Part shown: positions 31,849 to 43,098 of the stretch, one piece after another
Layout of the letters: every line of letters begins with the position of its first letter
Numbering within the stretch: position 1 is the stretch's first letter
Origin: Gonocerus acuteangulatus
Lineage: Eukaryota > Arthropoda > Insecta > Hemiptera > Coreidae
Assembly: GCA_946811695.1 (NCBI GenBank)
Contig: OX328125.1
Span: 38,728,079 to 38,792,078, forward strand
Direction: 5' to 3'
Length of the DNA stretch: 64,000 bases
Notes under the pieces: model-generated
Told to the model about the DNA's origin: nothing
Databases searched by the model: none
Seen by the model: the letters and a program-made list of their open reading frames with translations, nothing else
Translations under genes and position numbers: made by a program

Positions 31849-33237
31849 AGCGCGGTTACTCCCTATCTACATAGGGAGAACCCGCTTATGAGGTTGACCT
31901 CATGACGCAATCCGGACGTGCCGACCAGAAACTTTCTCGTTTCAGACCCCATAGAGCACGAAAATATAGGTGGTTCAAATTTGTACATATATATATGTAT
32001 ATGTATATATTTTTATACATGCTTGTCTGTTCGCGCTCCTGACGGCTCAAAAATGGTCCGATTTTGTTGACATTTGGCACAAAATTCCGTCTTCTGATTT
32101 GAAAGGTCAAGTTCGTTAACCAGAAGAATCTGCCTACTGGAAGATAGTGTTTGTGGCGAAATTCGTGCAAAAAAAATCGTAACGCTTACGTTATTGAGTT
32201 CATATGCTTGCAGGTTTTATAGATTTCTTAACATAAGAAAACGAATGAAACCCTTTTTAAGGCGATATCTTTAACTGTTTCTGAGAAAAGTGGAATCAAT
32301 GTTTTTGTAAGTCATTATTTTTTTGTGGGTACTTAGAATCGCGGGATTCAATTAAATTTTTTTCTAGATCTTGAAAATTATTCCTAACTAAGATGTTTAA
32401 ATTTTGGTTATATTTCGAGTTAAGGAAGTATGCGAAAAAAAAATATTTTATTAATAAACATGAAAAGTTTTCGGATCTTCATACACTATTCGTAAATATC
32501 TCGATAACGGTTGGGAAATCGTGCTAAATGGAAGGTAGCCATTCGAATGCTTACTAAATTCTCTACAAAAAAGGTTCTGAAGCAATATTCGATGAGGCTA
32601 CGTCAATCAGAGATGTAAGCGCTTAAAACTTAAGAAGTGTTTGTATTGATGTTTTGAAAGGGGTTTTCTCTTTGTTTATCTCACTTTTTAATTGGTTGTT
32701 TCTTGTTTTAAATTGAATTTATCAGTAAAATTAGTATTGTAGTAAAATAAGCTAAGAAACGGTGAAAGGTTTGGTAATAATAAGTTTGGAGTGGCTGTGG
32801 TAATCATGATGGCAGTGGCTAATCATGATGACGTAGTTTGTTTTGAATTCTCCTCTCTATATAACCTTCCTCGTAGCCTCCAACTGAAGTTATCGTTATT
32901 TCATATTTTATATAAAGATTTAACCCACGACAGAATGGAATTTTATTCGTCATGAAGCACATATTTACAGTTAATTATAACAGTAAAACGAATTTGCTAG
33001 TAAAACAAGATACTTTAAATGACAACGAATTTTTAATTGTTTAGAATAAAGCCTTCTCAGCAGTAGTCGAAGATTAAGTACATAAATGTATTGACTTATA
33101 CAGATTAAGAATTATCCGCTTCTGTGTAAGTTGGCTACTGTCAGTTTCCTGTGATTTGTGATGCTAATCTATTCCATTTCTTCGAGGTGTACGTAATCGC
33201 GCTAAGATGGCGCAGTTCCCGCGAGTCGGACTTTTGT
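31849..33237 (-). mobile_element. Helitron-like element, family 1, long and apparently end-to-end
   Basis: The 3' terminus is TTTTAGCGCGGTTACTCCCT with its hairpin partner at 31878-31892. The 5' terminus, in reverse, is GCGCTAAGATGGCGCAGTTC then GCGAGTCGGACTTTT (33198-33237). The two outer regions share the GCGC-GGTT block, the subterminal inverted repeat of such elements. 1.39 kb, non-coding. Confidence 0.65.
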
Positions 33238-33289
33238 TATTTTACTTAACCAGTTTTATTGTCAAATACATTATCCAACTATAAGCAAT

Positions 33290-33528
33290 TAAAAATAACA
33301 AGGAATAAAACAGACAAAAAGAACCGTTCGAATAAGAGAAATCGATTACTTTAAAGTTTTAAGCACTTATTTCTCCGATTGACCCCAAACACTATCTTCT
33401 AGTGGGCGGATTCTGCTGGTTAACGAACTTGACCTTTCAAATTAGACGCCAGATTTTTGTACCAAATTTCGTTAAAATCGGACCATTTTTGAGCTTGCTA
33501 GAGCGCGAACAGACAAGCATATATATAA

Positions 33529-33572
<44 letters not shown>
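33290..33572 (+). mobile_element. Helitron-like family 1 internal fragment with (TA)n end
   Basis: Starts in the GACAAAAAGAACCGTTCGAA block and jumps to GATTCTGCTGGTTAACGAAC and AAATTTCGTTAAAATCGGAC before a (TA)n tract. An internal deletion joins two parts of the element. Confidence 0.6.
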
Positions 33573-33575
<3 letters not shown>

Positions 33576-34146
33576 ATTGCGGTTATAATTGATAATTTTC
33601 TTTATGATGAATCGCCATCGACGCATGCTCAAAAATACATCAATAAAGCAATGTATAATAAGAAATGCACATTGGAACATGCAGGAACTTTAAGACGCAC
33701 AGAAAAAAAAAATATTGAAATTAAGGTAATTTACATCAAGGGAAATATCTGATAAATAATGAATTATTGTTTTCATCTTTATCTTGATCCTTTTGAAAAC
33801 TCTGGTGTTTATGGAGTTTTTCCCTGGACGTGGGATATAAATAGTATTGAAATAAGATAAAAACTAGAAACATTTTATAAATGAAAGCATTTACAAATCC
33901 ATTTGAAGGTTGGCCACTGACCAGAACTAAATGCACTGACTTGCAATACCGAGAATGGTTTTACTCTTTTATATTTATCGTTTACTCTTCTATTTATCTT
34001 TAAAAGGCTATTCCATAGTTCCCGTATAGACAGTTTATTGTTATTTCATGCAATAAGCAGGTACACACTGTGTAATGGAAATATATTGAATACTCGGTGT
34101 AAATCAATGCATTTTATTTCCTAATCCAGTGTGCTTTTACCACAAT

Positions 34147-34400
34147 TTTAGCGCGTTTCCTCCTATCTCTTCATAGGGAGGAATCTCGCTTATGATGCAA
34201 TCCGGAAGTGCCGACGAGAAACGTAACAGAACTCATGTATCATGAATATAACGGTGGTTCAAATTTGTTTGTGTGTATATATATTTCCAGCTGGTTCAAA
34301 AATTGACAGATTTTAATGAAATTTCGCACACAAATACTTTGTGTGAATTGGAACGTGGTGGAAGTTAACCAACAGAATCCGTCTAACGGAACAACTACAT
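34147..34400 (-). mobile_element. Helitron-like family 1, 3' half
   Basis: TTTTAGCGCGTTTCCTCCTA and GGGAGGAATCTCGC form the decayed terminal hairpin; the block ATTTTAATGAAATTTCGCAC lies internally. Flanking 33580-34140 shows nothing recognised. Confidence 0.6.
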
Positions 34401-34519
34401 GAATTGAAAATACATGTCATTAATAAAAATGGAAATAATAAAAATGTCTCAACATTCAGGAAGCGATGGATATTATAAATTAATCATATTATGACCATTT
34501 TAATAAAAAAAAAAAAAAA

Positions 34520-34690
34520 GGCACAATAGAAGTATCTGATTCTAAATCATACGGCATACTGGGGAGATAGCGTGGTCAGTACTTTTATCCGGCCCCCTCT
34601 CGGTTGGCCAAGATACGGTCTGGGACACCGAATCGAACGACTAATAAGATGAAATCTTCATTGCGAGCCCAAGTTCTAAAGTCAGAACCT
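34520..34690 (-). repeat. tRNA-derived SINE (family B), old and 5'-truncated
   Basis: TATCTGATTCTAAATCATAC, GGGGAGATAGCGTGGTCAGT and a decayed head segment match the copies at 13546 and 20490. Confidence 0.6.
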
Positions 34691-35324
34691 TCAGAATTTG
34701 TGTTTGTTTGTGGGTGTAAGTAAAAACGTAAATAATAAATATTTTTGTTTGTTACATCAGTTAACCATATAAATAGATATTGTGTTTTTTTTTGTTGTTT
34801 TTTTTTCATTTATAAACCCGACCCGGTTCAATGGCGATTAGCAGGTATCTAAGTATGAGTGGCATCCATTGTTGGTCATAACTAGGTGAATTTTAACTGT
34901 AAGTATGGTAAGTTCTCCTTCATACATAATTAAAATAAAAAATAAATAAAATAGTTTTAAATACTAAATTTTCAATACCATAGAAGAAGCATTGAAAAGC
35001 AACCATTTAGCGCTAATGGAAAACAATTATTGAGAAAGCTGCATCCATTGTACAAGAATGGGGTTTTCCCAAGGCCTCTTAGTTCTGAGAGCTAGACCAT
35101 CGAACTCCACCGGTCACATGGCTACTGGGAGAGGATGTGGGGAATTGTAATACGTCAACACTTGCCGGATGTTAAGCATTACTAAATTGTTATATTTTTT
35201 ACATGGGCCGCGTACAGTTTCCGGCAAAAGGCTCTAAAAGTACGAGTGCTCAATTAAGATGTATTATTTTATTATTCATTTCTGGAGTATTGTTATTTAT
35301 TTATTGCGATTTTGAATAAAAGTC

Positions 35325-36129
35325 TGACTCGCAGGAACTTAGGCGTTATTTTAGTGCGTTTCCGTTTTTATCCCTATAGGCATTTGGAAAGGTAGGCATA
35401 GAAACAGTTAAAACTTTGTTTTGATATTTCGCTAAATACTTGAAGAGATTCTGAGCAGTGCACAGGAAGCTAACAGTAGCCAACGCAAAACGGATATTAC
35501 CCGTTCTAAAGGTTACCTCTAGTACAAACAACGAGTAATACATACACACTTTTCATTTAATTGTTGTGTTTTGCAGAAAAAAAATAATAAAACAACAAAC
35601 AATTAAAAACAGAACAAAACCGTTCAAAAGAACAAAACCGACAATTTAAATTTAAGGGGCCGATTTCTTGGAGAACAATGGGATTGCTCTATAACAAATT
35701 TCTGAAGCATCGTTTTGTAAAACATTTATTAAGCTTTCGAAAAGATGAATTACACATACCACGATTTTCCAACCGTTTTCAAGACAAACAAAAAAATATT
35801 AGAAAATTCAAGAAATCCTCATATATGCTAACATAATTTTTTTTTCTAGTACTTTCCTAACTCCAAACTTAACCATTTCAATCAATTTCAAGCGTATGGA
35901 ACAATATTAGACTGAATCAATGGTTTTTGAATACCCAAACCAAAAATTAGTTCGGAAAACAAGCTGTATCCACATTTTTCAAAAACGGGTACCGATAATT
36001 CCTTAAAAATGGTATCATTAATTTCTCTAAGCCAGAAAAACCTATAAAACGTATACCTGTAAGCGTATTAACGGAAAAAGGTAAGCAACGATTTCTTGCG
36101 CGCTAAGTTATTTTGAACCGCCGTATTAT

Positions 36130-36202
<73 letters not shown>

Positions 36203-36290
36203 CTGTGTGTGTATACAGATATATATATATATATATATATACACAGATATCTGTATACATTTACATATATATGCATGTAGACATAAAATA
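35325..36290 (+). mobile_element. Helitron-like family 1, ending in compound microsatellite
   Basis: 5' terminus AAAAGTCTGACTCGCAGGAA at 35326. The body includes CAACCGTTTTCAAGACA and CCTATAAAACGTATACCTGT and ends at a (GT)n/(TA)n tract from 36130. No 3' hairpin is found. Confidence 0.6.
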
Positions 36291-36359
36291 TAAAAGAAAA
36301 TTGTTTACAAAATGATAGCCATAAAAGTTACTTAAGGAAGAAAATAAGTCAGTGATTCG

Positions 36360-36520
36360 GTGTAAATTGCAATTTCAAGAAATGGTTGCGATTCGACAAA
36401 GAGAAAACTTTTGATTTTCAGAAAAATCTATATTTTGTTGTTTGGCAGCCTCTTTTGCAGCCTTCTTCAGCAACAAATGCTTTGTAGACGGCGTAAAACC
36501 ACCAAAAACGTTTAGGTGAC
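36360..36520 (-). repeat. Decayed HHR family B fragment
   Basis: AGAAAAATCTATATTTTG and GGCAGCCTCTTTTGCAGCCT followed by TCTTCAGC correspond to the family B ribozyme region. CTGAAGA is kept, but GAAAC is lost. Confidence 0.5.
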
Positions 36521-36666
36521 CATGGATAAGAGTCACTTTTACTTATGTTCAGCAATCCTAGACTTCTTATCACCTTAAAGGCTTCATCTCATTACAATTA
36601 TAATTTCAAGGTAGGGATTGTCGGGGTTCGGATAAAAACATTTTATCATAAAAATGGTTTTATTGT

Positions 36667-36705
36667 GCCGACGTTTCGGCTTGAACTTCAAGCCTTCATC
36701 AGGGC
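36667..36705 (-). ncRNA. Hammerhead ribozyme motif, family A
   Basis: Minus strand: CTGATGA, a 7-bp stem II (GGCTTGA...TCAAGCC), GAAAC, GTC cleavage triplet and GCC/GGC stem I start. All conserved positions are present. In the element's sense direction it lies downstream of the RT fragment. Confidence 0.85.
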
Positions 36706-36724
36706 GATGGGAAGATAGAGAACT

Positions 36725-37555
36725 ATTCCTCACAAATGCGGGTTCATTTCTCTTCTGTAGATTACATTGGTCCTGTCTTTTTGTGGGATCGGGTCTTTTA
36801 GAGTCGTATGTAAGTTTTTCAGTTTGTTCTGTGTCGATAGTCCTAGTTTTAGAGTGGGGAATGTATCGCGTAGGGATTTTTGGATTTTTTCTGTGAGGTT
36901 TGGGATATATGGGAGGCCTCTGAATTGAGGGACAATATTGTCTTGGGTAGTGGGGATGGGTTTAGGGTTATTAAAAGAATTTATGAGACGGGTGATAATG
37001 TTGGTAGGAAATCCATTGGTAGTAAGAATATCGACGATTCGGGATTTGTTGACAGGGTGAAATTTGGTGTCGGATAGGGAGAGGGCTCGATTTATTAGCT
37101 TGCTGGCAGTATTGAGGATTTGGTGTTAGGGGTGTGAGGAAAGGTAATGGAGAAGCCGTCCCGAGTAAGTGGGTTTGGTATACCAATCAGTGGATATAGA
37201 GCCGTCTGTATTTCTTATGAGGAGTATGTCAAGGAAAGGAAGGGAGTTGTTAGTTCCGGTCTCGATGGTGAATATTAACGGGGGGTGGTAGGAGTTAAAG
37301 GCTGTTAGAATTTCTGGAATCTTATCAGGATTAATTATGAGGAAGAGGTCGTCAACATATTTTTTAAGAAAAATAATATCGTCGGGGAACATGGGGAGGA
37401 TTTGGTCAAGGAGGTCATTAAGGGTAATACTGGAAAGGCCAGGAGCGAGGCAGTTACCCATGGCGAGGCCAGAGATCTGGTTGGAGAATTTATCTTGGAA
37501 TAGGAGGTATCCGGATTTGCAGCAGAGGGATAGGGAAATGATCCCGCATTTTTGA
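36725..37555 (-). pseudogene. Penelope-like reverse transcriptase, C-terminal RT part, frameshifted
   Basis: Reading the minus strand from 37555: GIISLSLCCKSGYLLFQDKF, then SGLAMGNCLAP, the catalytic box KYVDDLFLI, FTIETGTNNSLPFLDILL and STDWYTKPTYSGRLLHYLSS. One frameshift near 37128 is followed by LINRALSLSDTKFHPVN and a linker ending TNVIYRREMNPHL and a stop. These are the late RT motifs and thumb region of PLEs. The N-terminal RT motifs and the GIY-YIG endonuclease are absent; the sequence stops just where the endonuclease would begin. The frame is otherwise well kept, so decay is recent. Confidence 0.9.
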
Positions 37556-37579
37556 GGAATAGTTCTCTATCTTCCCATC

Positions 37580-37618
37580 GCCCTGATGAAGGCTTGAAGA
37601 TCAAGCCGAAACGTCGGC
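37580..37618 (+). ncRNA. Hammerhead ribozyme motif, family A
   Basis: Plus strand: GCC, CTGATGA, stem II GGCTTGA-AGA-TCAAGCC (7 perfect pairs), GAAAC, GTC, GGC. It mirrors the motif at 36667, so transcripts of either strand would carry a ribozyme. Confidence 0.85.
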
Positions 37619-37705
37619 ACAATAAAACCATTTTTATGATATTAAGTAGCAGTGACCGAACCCCGACAATCCCTACCTTGCATCATCTACGGTCAACGAT
37701 CTCCT

Positions 37706-38400
37706 CTCAATCAATTATAATTTCGTTCACTTTTGAGATGACAGTGCGAGAAGGATTCCATACTTAATTATTAGAAAGGCATTCAATAATCCAGCTTGTA
37801 ATGAATGAGTTTTACCGTTAATGGATTTACGTCTAATCATGCCGGCCATAAGAGTTTTCCTGTGAGGGTGAAAGGACCAGGTATATAGAAGGTAGGTGAA
37901 GTACTGTGTACATTAAAATTACTCCTTAATGAGCTATTAATAAAAGAAACTTTTAGTTTTCTCAGAGTGTCTATTGTCTACTTCCCAAAAAGCTCTTAGG
38001 TAAATTATAGTCAGCGTTTGACTTTTATGGCCATATTGTTCAGCGTTTTCTCCTTTCTATGCAGCATTTAAAATATGGCCATTGGTCGATTATACGTTAT
38101 GTGAAGATGTAAGTTTCTATTGGATGATTAATTTAATATACTGTGATAGAAAGACTTCAAAAGTCCAAACTGTCTTCTAGGTTCTGGCTTGCCACAGAGG
38201 AACAGTTTAGAAGGTCAGGCATTGTGGCAACCTGCCAGTTGTCAGTTTCTAATCAAAAGCAACAATACATGTATTGTGAGATAAGTAAATTAAGCTAATA
38301 TGTAGCTGATAAAGAGGAAAATGAATGTAGTTGCGAAGGAAAATTGTAAAATTATTGTCATTGTGAAGAGATTGTCAAACGCCGAGATAGGGAAGGTGTA
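37706..38400. other. Nothing recognised
   Basis: No supported feature. Confidence 0.4.
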
Positions 38401-38404
38401 GACG

Positions 38405-38443
38405 ATGTGAGTTCGTCCATGTGGTAAATAAAACAACATTTTA

Positions 38444-38495
<52 letters not shown>

Positions 38496-38670
38496 CTAAC
38501 GTTTCGTCTTGTATTACAAGCCATCTTCAGGGTTATGGAAGAGAGAGAGAACAGCTCCGTATCTTAGAAGCTGCATTTCTGAGTGTGTTACAGTAAACAA
38601 ATACAGCTCATTTTAGTTATAAAATGTAGTTTTATTTAACACGTGACCGAACCTTGATCATCTACAACTT
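38405..38670 (-). mobile_element. Decayed PLE end with HHR-like motif
   Basis: At 38495-38533 the minus strand reads CTGAAGA, a stem II with one mismatch (GGCTTGT/ACAAGAC), GAAAC and GTT. A (TA)n tract (38447-38490) precedes it, and TTTTATTTAACACGTGACCG (38628 on) matches the PLE flank at 37640. Stem I does not pair well, so activity is doubtful. Confidence 0.6.
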
Positions 38671-39670
38671 TTCATAAAATAGCAATTATTTAGGAAATAG
38701 GACGAAACCAAGGACCGAAATAAAAATTAAATGTTTCCTAAAAATTATGACAAAAAGTTACTTCATAATTTATATTTTTAAAATTATTGAATAACTGTTA
38801 TGAAATTAGAATTTTTTTAAAAAAAAATAATGAAATAAAGCAATTACGATGGAATTTTTATTTTTAATTCCCAATAATAAAAATTAAAGATAAAATGAAA
38901 CTCATTTATTAAATATCTCTTATCCTCGGAATAAATAAATAAATACTTGATTTGGAACCTTTTGTTTATTAGAAGTTATTTGTTTATGTGAGTGAATCAA
39001 AGTTCCTCTAAATCCAAATGATTCGTATGAGTATATATTGTATATTCTAGAATTTGTTTTTGCGTATTACTTTCTATTCATTAAGGCACTAATATTGTTT
39101 TTTTATTTAAAATAATGTTTAAAGTTAAAGTAATAAAAAATCGTTATTAAAAAGTTTTATAAAAACAAATTTTGAAATAACATTATTCAAATAATTTTTA
39201 GTTTTAAGTTTTTGAAATAAAAATTATTAGAAAAATATGTCAATTTTGACGGCTTCAGAATTTCAACCTTTTTGTTTTTTTACTTATAAAGCAATTAAAT
39301 ATCACCGCTATTTTTCAACAAAATTGAAATCAATAAATGGCGTTAGAATGTCCTTAAAACACTTTATTTGACGCTTTAGGTATTCAATTCCGAACAGTAG
39401 CAATTCCAGTGAGTCTTCTTAAGAATTTTCCTTTACTCATGTCAATTTGGGTAAAAATTTTCACAGATATCCAATGTGTTAATATATTTATTTAATTTAA
39501 GACCCACGCAACTATGGCGATTATCTCCAATTTCATGAACAAAACAATGAATTAAATTTAAATATTTATACTTAATACAGAATATACAAAACCATAAAAT
39601 TAAGTAAACAAAAAATTGAACGAAAAATAAAGAAAATGAATTTTTCAGTGTGGTTTAAATCCCTGAAGTA
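38671..39670. other. Very AT-rich, nothing recognised
   Basis: About 1 kb of A/T-dominated sequence with no frame or repeat end recognised. Confidence 0.5.
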
Positions 39671-39671
39671 T

Positions 39672-40176
39672 TTATAATTTACAGTTGTGCTCTTTAGTGC
39701 TCGTTTGCATTAAAAACTTTATATGTAAAAAAAAAAGACAAAAAAAAAACTTTGTGTTAAAAACAAAAAAATGAGTATCATGACGTCTTCTAGGTTCGGT
39801 AATGTTTCTTAGAGGTTTTGTGATTTCCAGCTTTTGTTGATTTGGTACTTTTCCGTTCCTTGAAAGAATCACCCCTCCGACAGTCGGTACTATCTTATCC
39901 TCAATTCTCTCTTTTTCGGCTGTCGCCATCGTTCCTTTAAGACTAGCAGCAATTTTATCTTGATGACGGTGAGGTTCAGCAGCAATGGGAATGTTGGAAT
40001 TGGGATGTGATAATGCCAGTTTTTCACATTTTTCCATTTTCTTAAACATGTTTTCCGCAGAGCTCAGTAATTTGTCGATGTTTCCGCGTTCTTTCTGTAC
40101 ATCGGCAGCTGCAGTTTCATATTCCTTCGACTTTTCCTTTACTGTACAAGAATTGTTTTGGACGGATACGATGTTT
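39672..40176 (-). CDS. Unrecognised exon-like open frame, charged and helical
   Basis: The minus-strand frame is open from a TGA near 40178 to a stop at 39672. The first ATG of the well-formed part is at 40049. The upstream open part reads KEKSKEYETAAADVQKERG and IDKLLSSAENMFKKMEKCE, a likely coiled coil. Then come HPNSNIPIAAEPHRHQDKIA, EKERIEDKIVPTVGGVIL and a basic ITEPRRRHD; after that it becomes low-complexity and probably intronic. GC and amino-acid use differ from the AT-rich flanks, which supports a true exon (current or dead) of about 390 bp. I do not recognise the family. A PLE foldback lies 50 bp upstream. Confidence 0.45.
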
Positions 40177-40341
40177 GGTCAATTGAAACAGAATATGGAG
40201 TAAAACATGTGGGGTTCTCTTCTGTAATACAAATATTTTTGTGGATGGAGATAGTTAGCCGCTGTAGAGATACGAAGACAGGTATAGTTGGGATTCGGCT
40301 AGGAGAAAAACGTCAGACTTTCAAAAAGAAATCTGTATTTT

Positions 40342-40377
40342 GGACGTTTCGACTGCAACAAGGCAGCCTTCTTCAGC
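40342..40377 (-). ncRNA. Hammerhead ribozyme motif, family B
   Basis: Minus strand: CTGAAGA, stem II GGCTGC...GCAGTC (6 pairs, one G-U), GAAAC, GTC. Core complete. Confidence 0.8.
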
Positions 40378-40477
40378 ACTAGAGAATGCCTAGGGGGGGG
40401 GGGGGGAGAGAGGAAGACCTCTCTCCTGTCCTCGAGGTCTTCCTCTCTCCCCCCCCCCCCCCTAGGCATTCTCTAGT

Positions 40478-40513
40478 GCTGAAGAAGGCTGCCATTGTTG
40501 CAGTCGAAACGTC
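40478..40513 (+). ncRNA. Hammerhead ribozyme motif, family B
   Basis: Plus-strand mirror of the motif at 40342 with the same complete core. TG before CTGAAGA and CA after GTC can start stem I. Confidence 0.8.
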
Positions 40514-40599
40514 CAAAATACAGATTTCTTTTTGAAAGTCTGACGTTTTTCTCCTAGCCGAATCCCAACTATACCTGTCTTCGTACAAATATTTTTGAT

Positions 40600-41340
40600 A
40601 GCTTGAATGCCTACGTTTTTTTTTCTTTTTCTTTTTTTTTAAATATGTAAGGCATTCCTTTTGGATTTTGCAACAACTTGAAAAATGGCAATTTGTTCGT
40701 TAATACCTCAATTGCAAAATTATTACGTAAAAAATATCAAACTGATTTAAAATAAGTTTGGTAGATTTGAATTACTAAATAATCATAATTTCAGTAAATG
40801 CATGTCCTAAATCATTTTAAGCTTCCAACAAAAATGTCTATTTTCCTAATAAAAATATAATTTTCGTTACACGCATACAACAAATGTTGTTTTTTGAGTT
40901 ATTCCGAAGGTATTTCTGCAAAAATTAGCGTGTTCCCTCTCAACATCTATGTATGACTGCGATTTCATATATGCGCCCTGGACTATTATCCCAATAGAGA
41001 ATGATATAAATACTGATGTATTGCCATTTTTTAATTATTAAAGATATTCTTCACTCTTCATTTCTGCCCATTCTCATCCTCTCTCTTCCTCCCTCTCCAC
41101 GAGAGAGAGCGAGAGGAGGACAGAGCGTCAGAGAAAGAGGTGAGACTACCTACCTGCTCCGCCTGGAGCTGACAGGAGAACCTGTTATTTCGCAGATCCG
41201 GCTTTGAAAGACAATAGCTCAGCCAGGTACTCGCTCTACTTTCCTTCACAAAGAACCCTTTGTCCGAGAAATGCCTCTGTTGTGTATTTTTAGATGCCCA
41301 CAAGATTTTCGGCCACTGTCACATAGTTACACTTTTGATA
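40600..41340. other. Nothing recognised
   Basis: Only a CT/GA-rich patch at about 41075-41130. Confidence 0.4.
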
Positions 41341-41348
41341 CACGTTAA

Positions 41349-41352
<4 letters not shown>

Positions 41353-41403
<51 letters not shown>
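41353..41403. repeat. A homopolymer
   Basis: About 51 consecutive A. It may be the tail of a lost retrotransposon, but no body is recognised upstream. Confidence 0.9.
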
Positions 41404-41405
<2 letters not shown>

Positions 41406-41484
41406 AAGAGATCCGTGGAAATTAACGAGTGTGGATTTTGGTCATGAAATAACATTAATTAAAATTACATTTTGAAATAGATAT

Positions 41485-42010
41485 GAATTCTTATTGCCAA
41501 CGTTTTGGCATGAATTTCAACTTATACAGCTCCTTTTTTTTTTTAGTCTACAAACAAAATGAATATTATGTGAAATACAAATATTTAAGATTGAATGTGG
41601 TAGGGTACTTTATTCTTATTTACATGGTTGCAGATGGCCAAACAGATTGGAGAGGGACAGGGAAATTTCTCATATAAGTGCGCGCCAGCACATTTGACCT
41701 TTTCCGTCAATCTGAACGGGCTATAAATTCAGTTAATATGTTTGGCTTTCTAATTACCCCAAGGTTTGGAAGAACGTTTAATTTCTATTACCCCATTTGC
41801 TCAATGGGACTACAGTATCATTAGTATTTTTTTTTTTTTTTTTTTTGTATAAGTATGACTACATATTATGTAGTTGTACAGTCGCAGTATGTTTAGGAAT
41901 ATATCTGGATATGCAAATAGATGGATCAATATAATACGCGTATATTTATAAAAGTTTAAGTAGTCGAGGTTCGGTCTTAAAAATCAATAAGTATACGTTT
42001 CAAACTAAAT
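41485..42010 (-). repeat. Very decayed PLE-type end sequences
   Basis: TATTGCCAACGTTTTGGCAT (41492) resembles the inverse of an HHR GAAACGTTGGC end, and GTCGAGGTTCGGTCTTAAAA (41964) resembles the PLE flank. Core positions are lost. Confidence 0.35.
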
Positions 42011-42059
42011 ATGTGAATTTTTTACTTTTTCGCCTTACATTTCAGGCATTTAGCAGAAC

Positions 42060-42890
42060 TACGAGGAGAGAACTGATACGTTTAGAACTCTCTACATCTC
42101 TATCAAAACCGAAGGAGCATACAATGAAATTTCCAAAAAAATTATTTGCTGTATAAACAGCCTAGTACTTGAAATGTATAATACCGGAACTACTTTTTAT
42201 AAAACTGTTAAACAGGGTATCTCACTATTTATTCCTTCAATATGATAAAATGTTTAAGCATTTATTATTTACGATTCATAAAAATGAAAAAAAAAACTTA
42301 TCAGAGAAATGACTACTTAAAAATTAATTAAATTAACAGATGTAATAAAAAATATATGTAAGAAAAGTGACTCTAACAACTAACATTAACAATAAGTAAA
42401 ACTGCGAGGTAACAAAATGGTCACCGCAATGAATATTTTTCTAAGCATTAATTAAATTAATACAAAAAATAAAATTATGCATATTAAAAATAAATAAATA
42501 AATGTTATAGCACTGAAACTAAATTTACTTGATTTTGCTATACTTAATTTATTATCCAAATAAATAATAATAATACAATTATATTAGAACCTTTGAAAAT
42601 TAATAAATACGTCTTCGTACCCCGAAATTGGTAAGGGATCAATAAAAATACATTAAATAACGAAACAACGCAATATAATAGAAAACAAACTTACAAAATA
42701 TAACATGAAGAGATGAGGTTAAGCGACCGACTTTCCCCTGAACATGAAGTAGCATGACAGTCTTAAGGCGACAAGTAGCACCCTATAAGGTTTCACAACA
42801 TGCTTTCCACCTTAAAAACTCCATTATATTTTTTCTTAGCACTTTTTTTTTGCATTTTACTCCTTATTTTATAAGAGGCTACTTAGTTTT
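42060..42890. other. Nothing recognised
   Basis: AT-rich, no supported feature. Confidence 0.4.
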
Positions 42891-42895
42891 CATTT

Positions 42896-42967
42896 TAGCA
42901 TGTTTTCTCCTTCCCTCTATAGGGAGGAAACCCGATTATGACGTCAATCCCTTGATTCAATCCGGCG
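42896..42967 (-). repeat. Family 1 Helitron-like 3' end, split by the CACAGTG transposon
   Basis: TTTTAGCATGTTTTCTCCTT and AGGGAGGAAACCCGATTATG are the decayed hairpin. The sequence reaches CAATCCGGCG at 42967 and resumes after the transposon at 44937 with CGGCGGTGCCGATGAC, as expected for continuous family 1 sequence. Confidence 0.65.
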
Positions 42968-43098
42968 CACAGTGTAACGAAGTAGTGAGGATTGTGGACA
43001 AAAATCATTAACCACTAGTTATTTTCAAATAAACATTTTTATCAATTGAAATCAACTCAAAACAAGGTAACAATGGTATAATAATGCATACTATACGG

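Larger units (their letters stand above)
36605..37705 (-). mobile_element. Penelope-like element fragment between inverted HHR-bearing ends
   Basis: Both ends carry the same PLE 3' region in opposite orientation: GGTAGGGATTGTCGGGGTTC at the left, GAACCCCGACAATCCCTACC (written in two parts by the repeat) at the right. Each contains an HHR and a CACAATAAAACCATTTTTAT segment. Between them (36725-37555) lies part of a PLE reverse transcriptase on the minus strand. Tail-to-tail or inverted partial copies are common for Penelope elements. Confidence 0.82.
40228..40597. mobile_element. Complete HHR foldback element (family B) with 14-bp target duplication
   Basis: Two arms of about 165 bp are almost perfect inverted repeats (GTATAGTTGGGATTCGGCTA at the left, its inverse at the right) around a G/C homopolymer and GGAAGACCTC-rich centre. 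The duplication TACAAATATTTTTG is exact at 40228-40241 and 40584-40597. Each arm contains one HHR. No protein is encoded; movement must have been in trans, presumably by a PLE reverse transcriptase. Confidence 0.85.
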
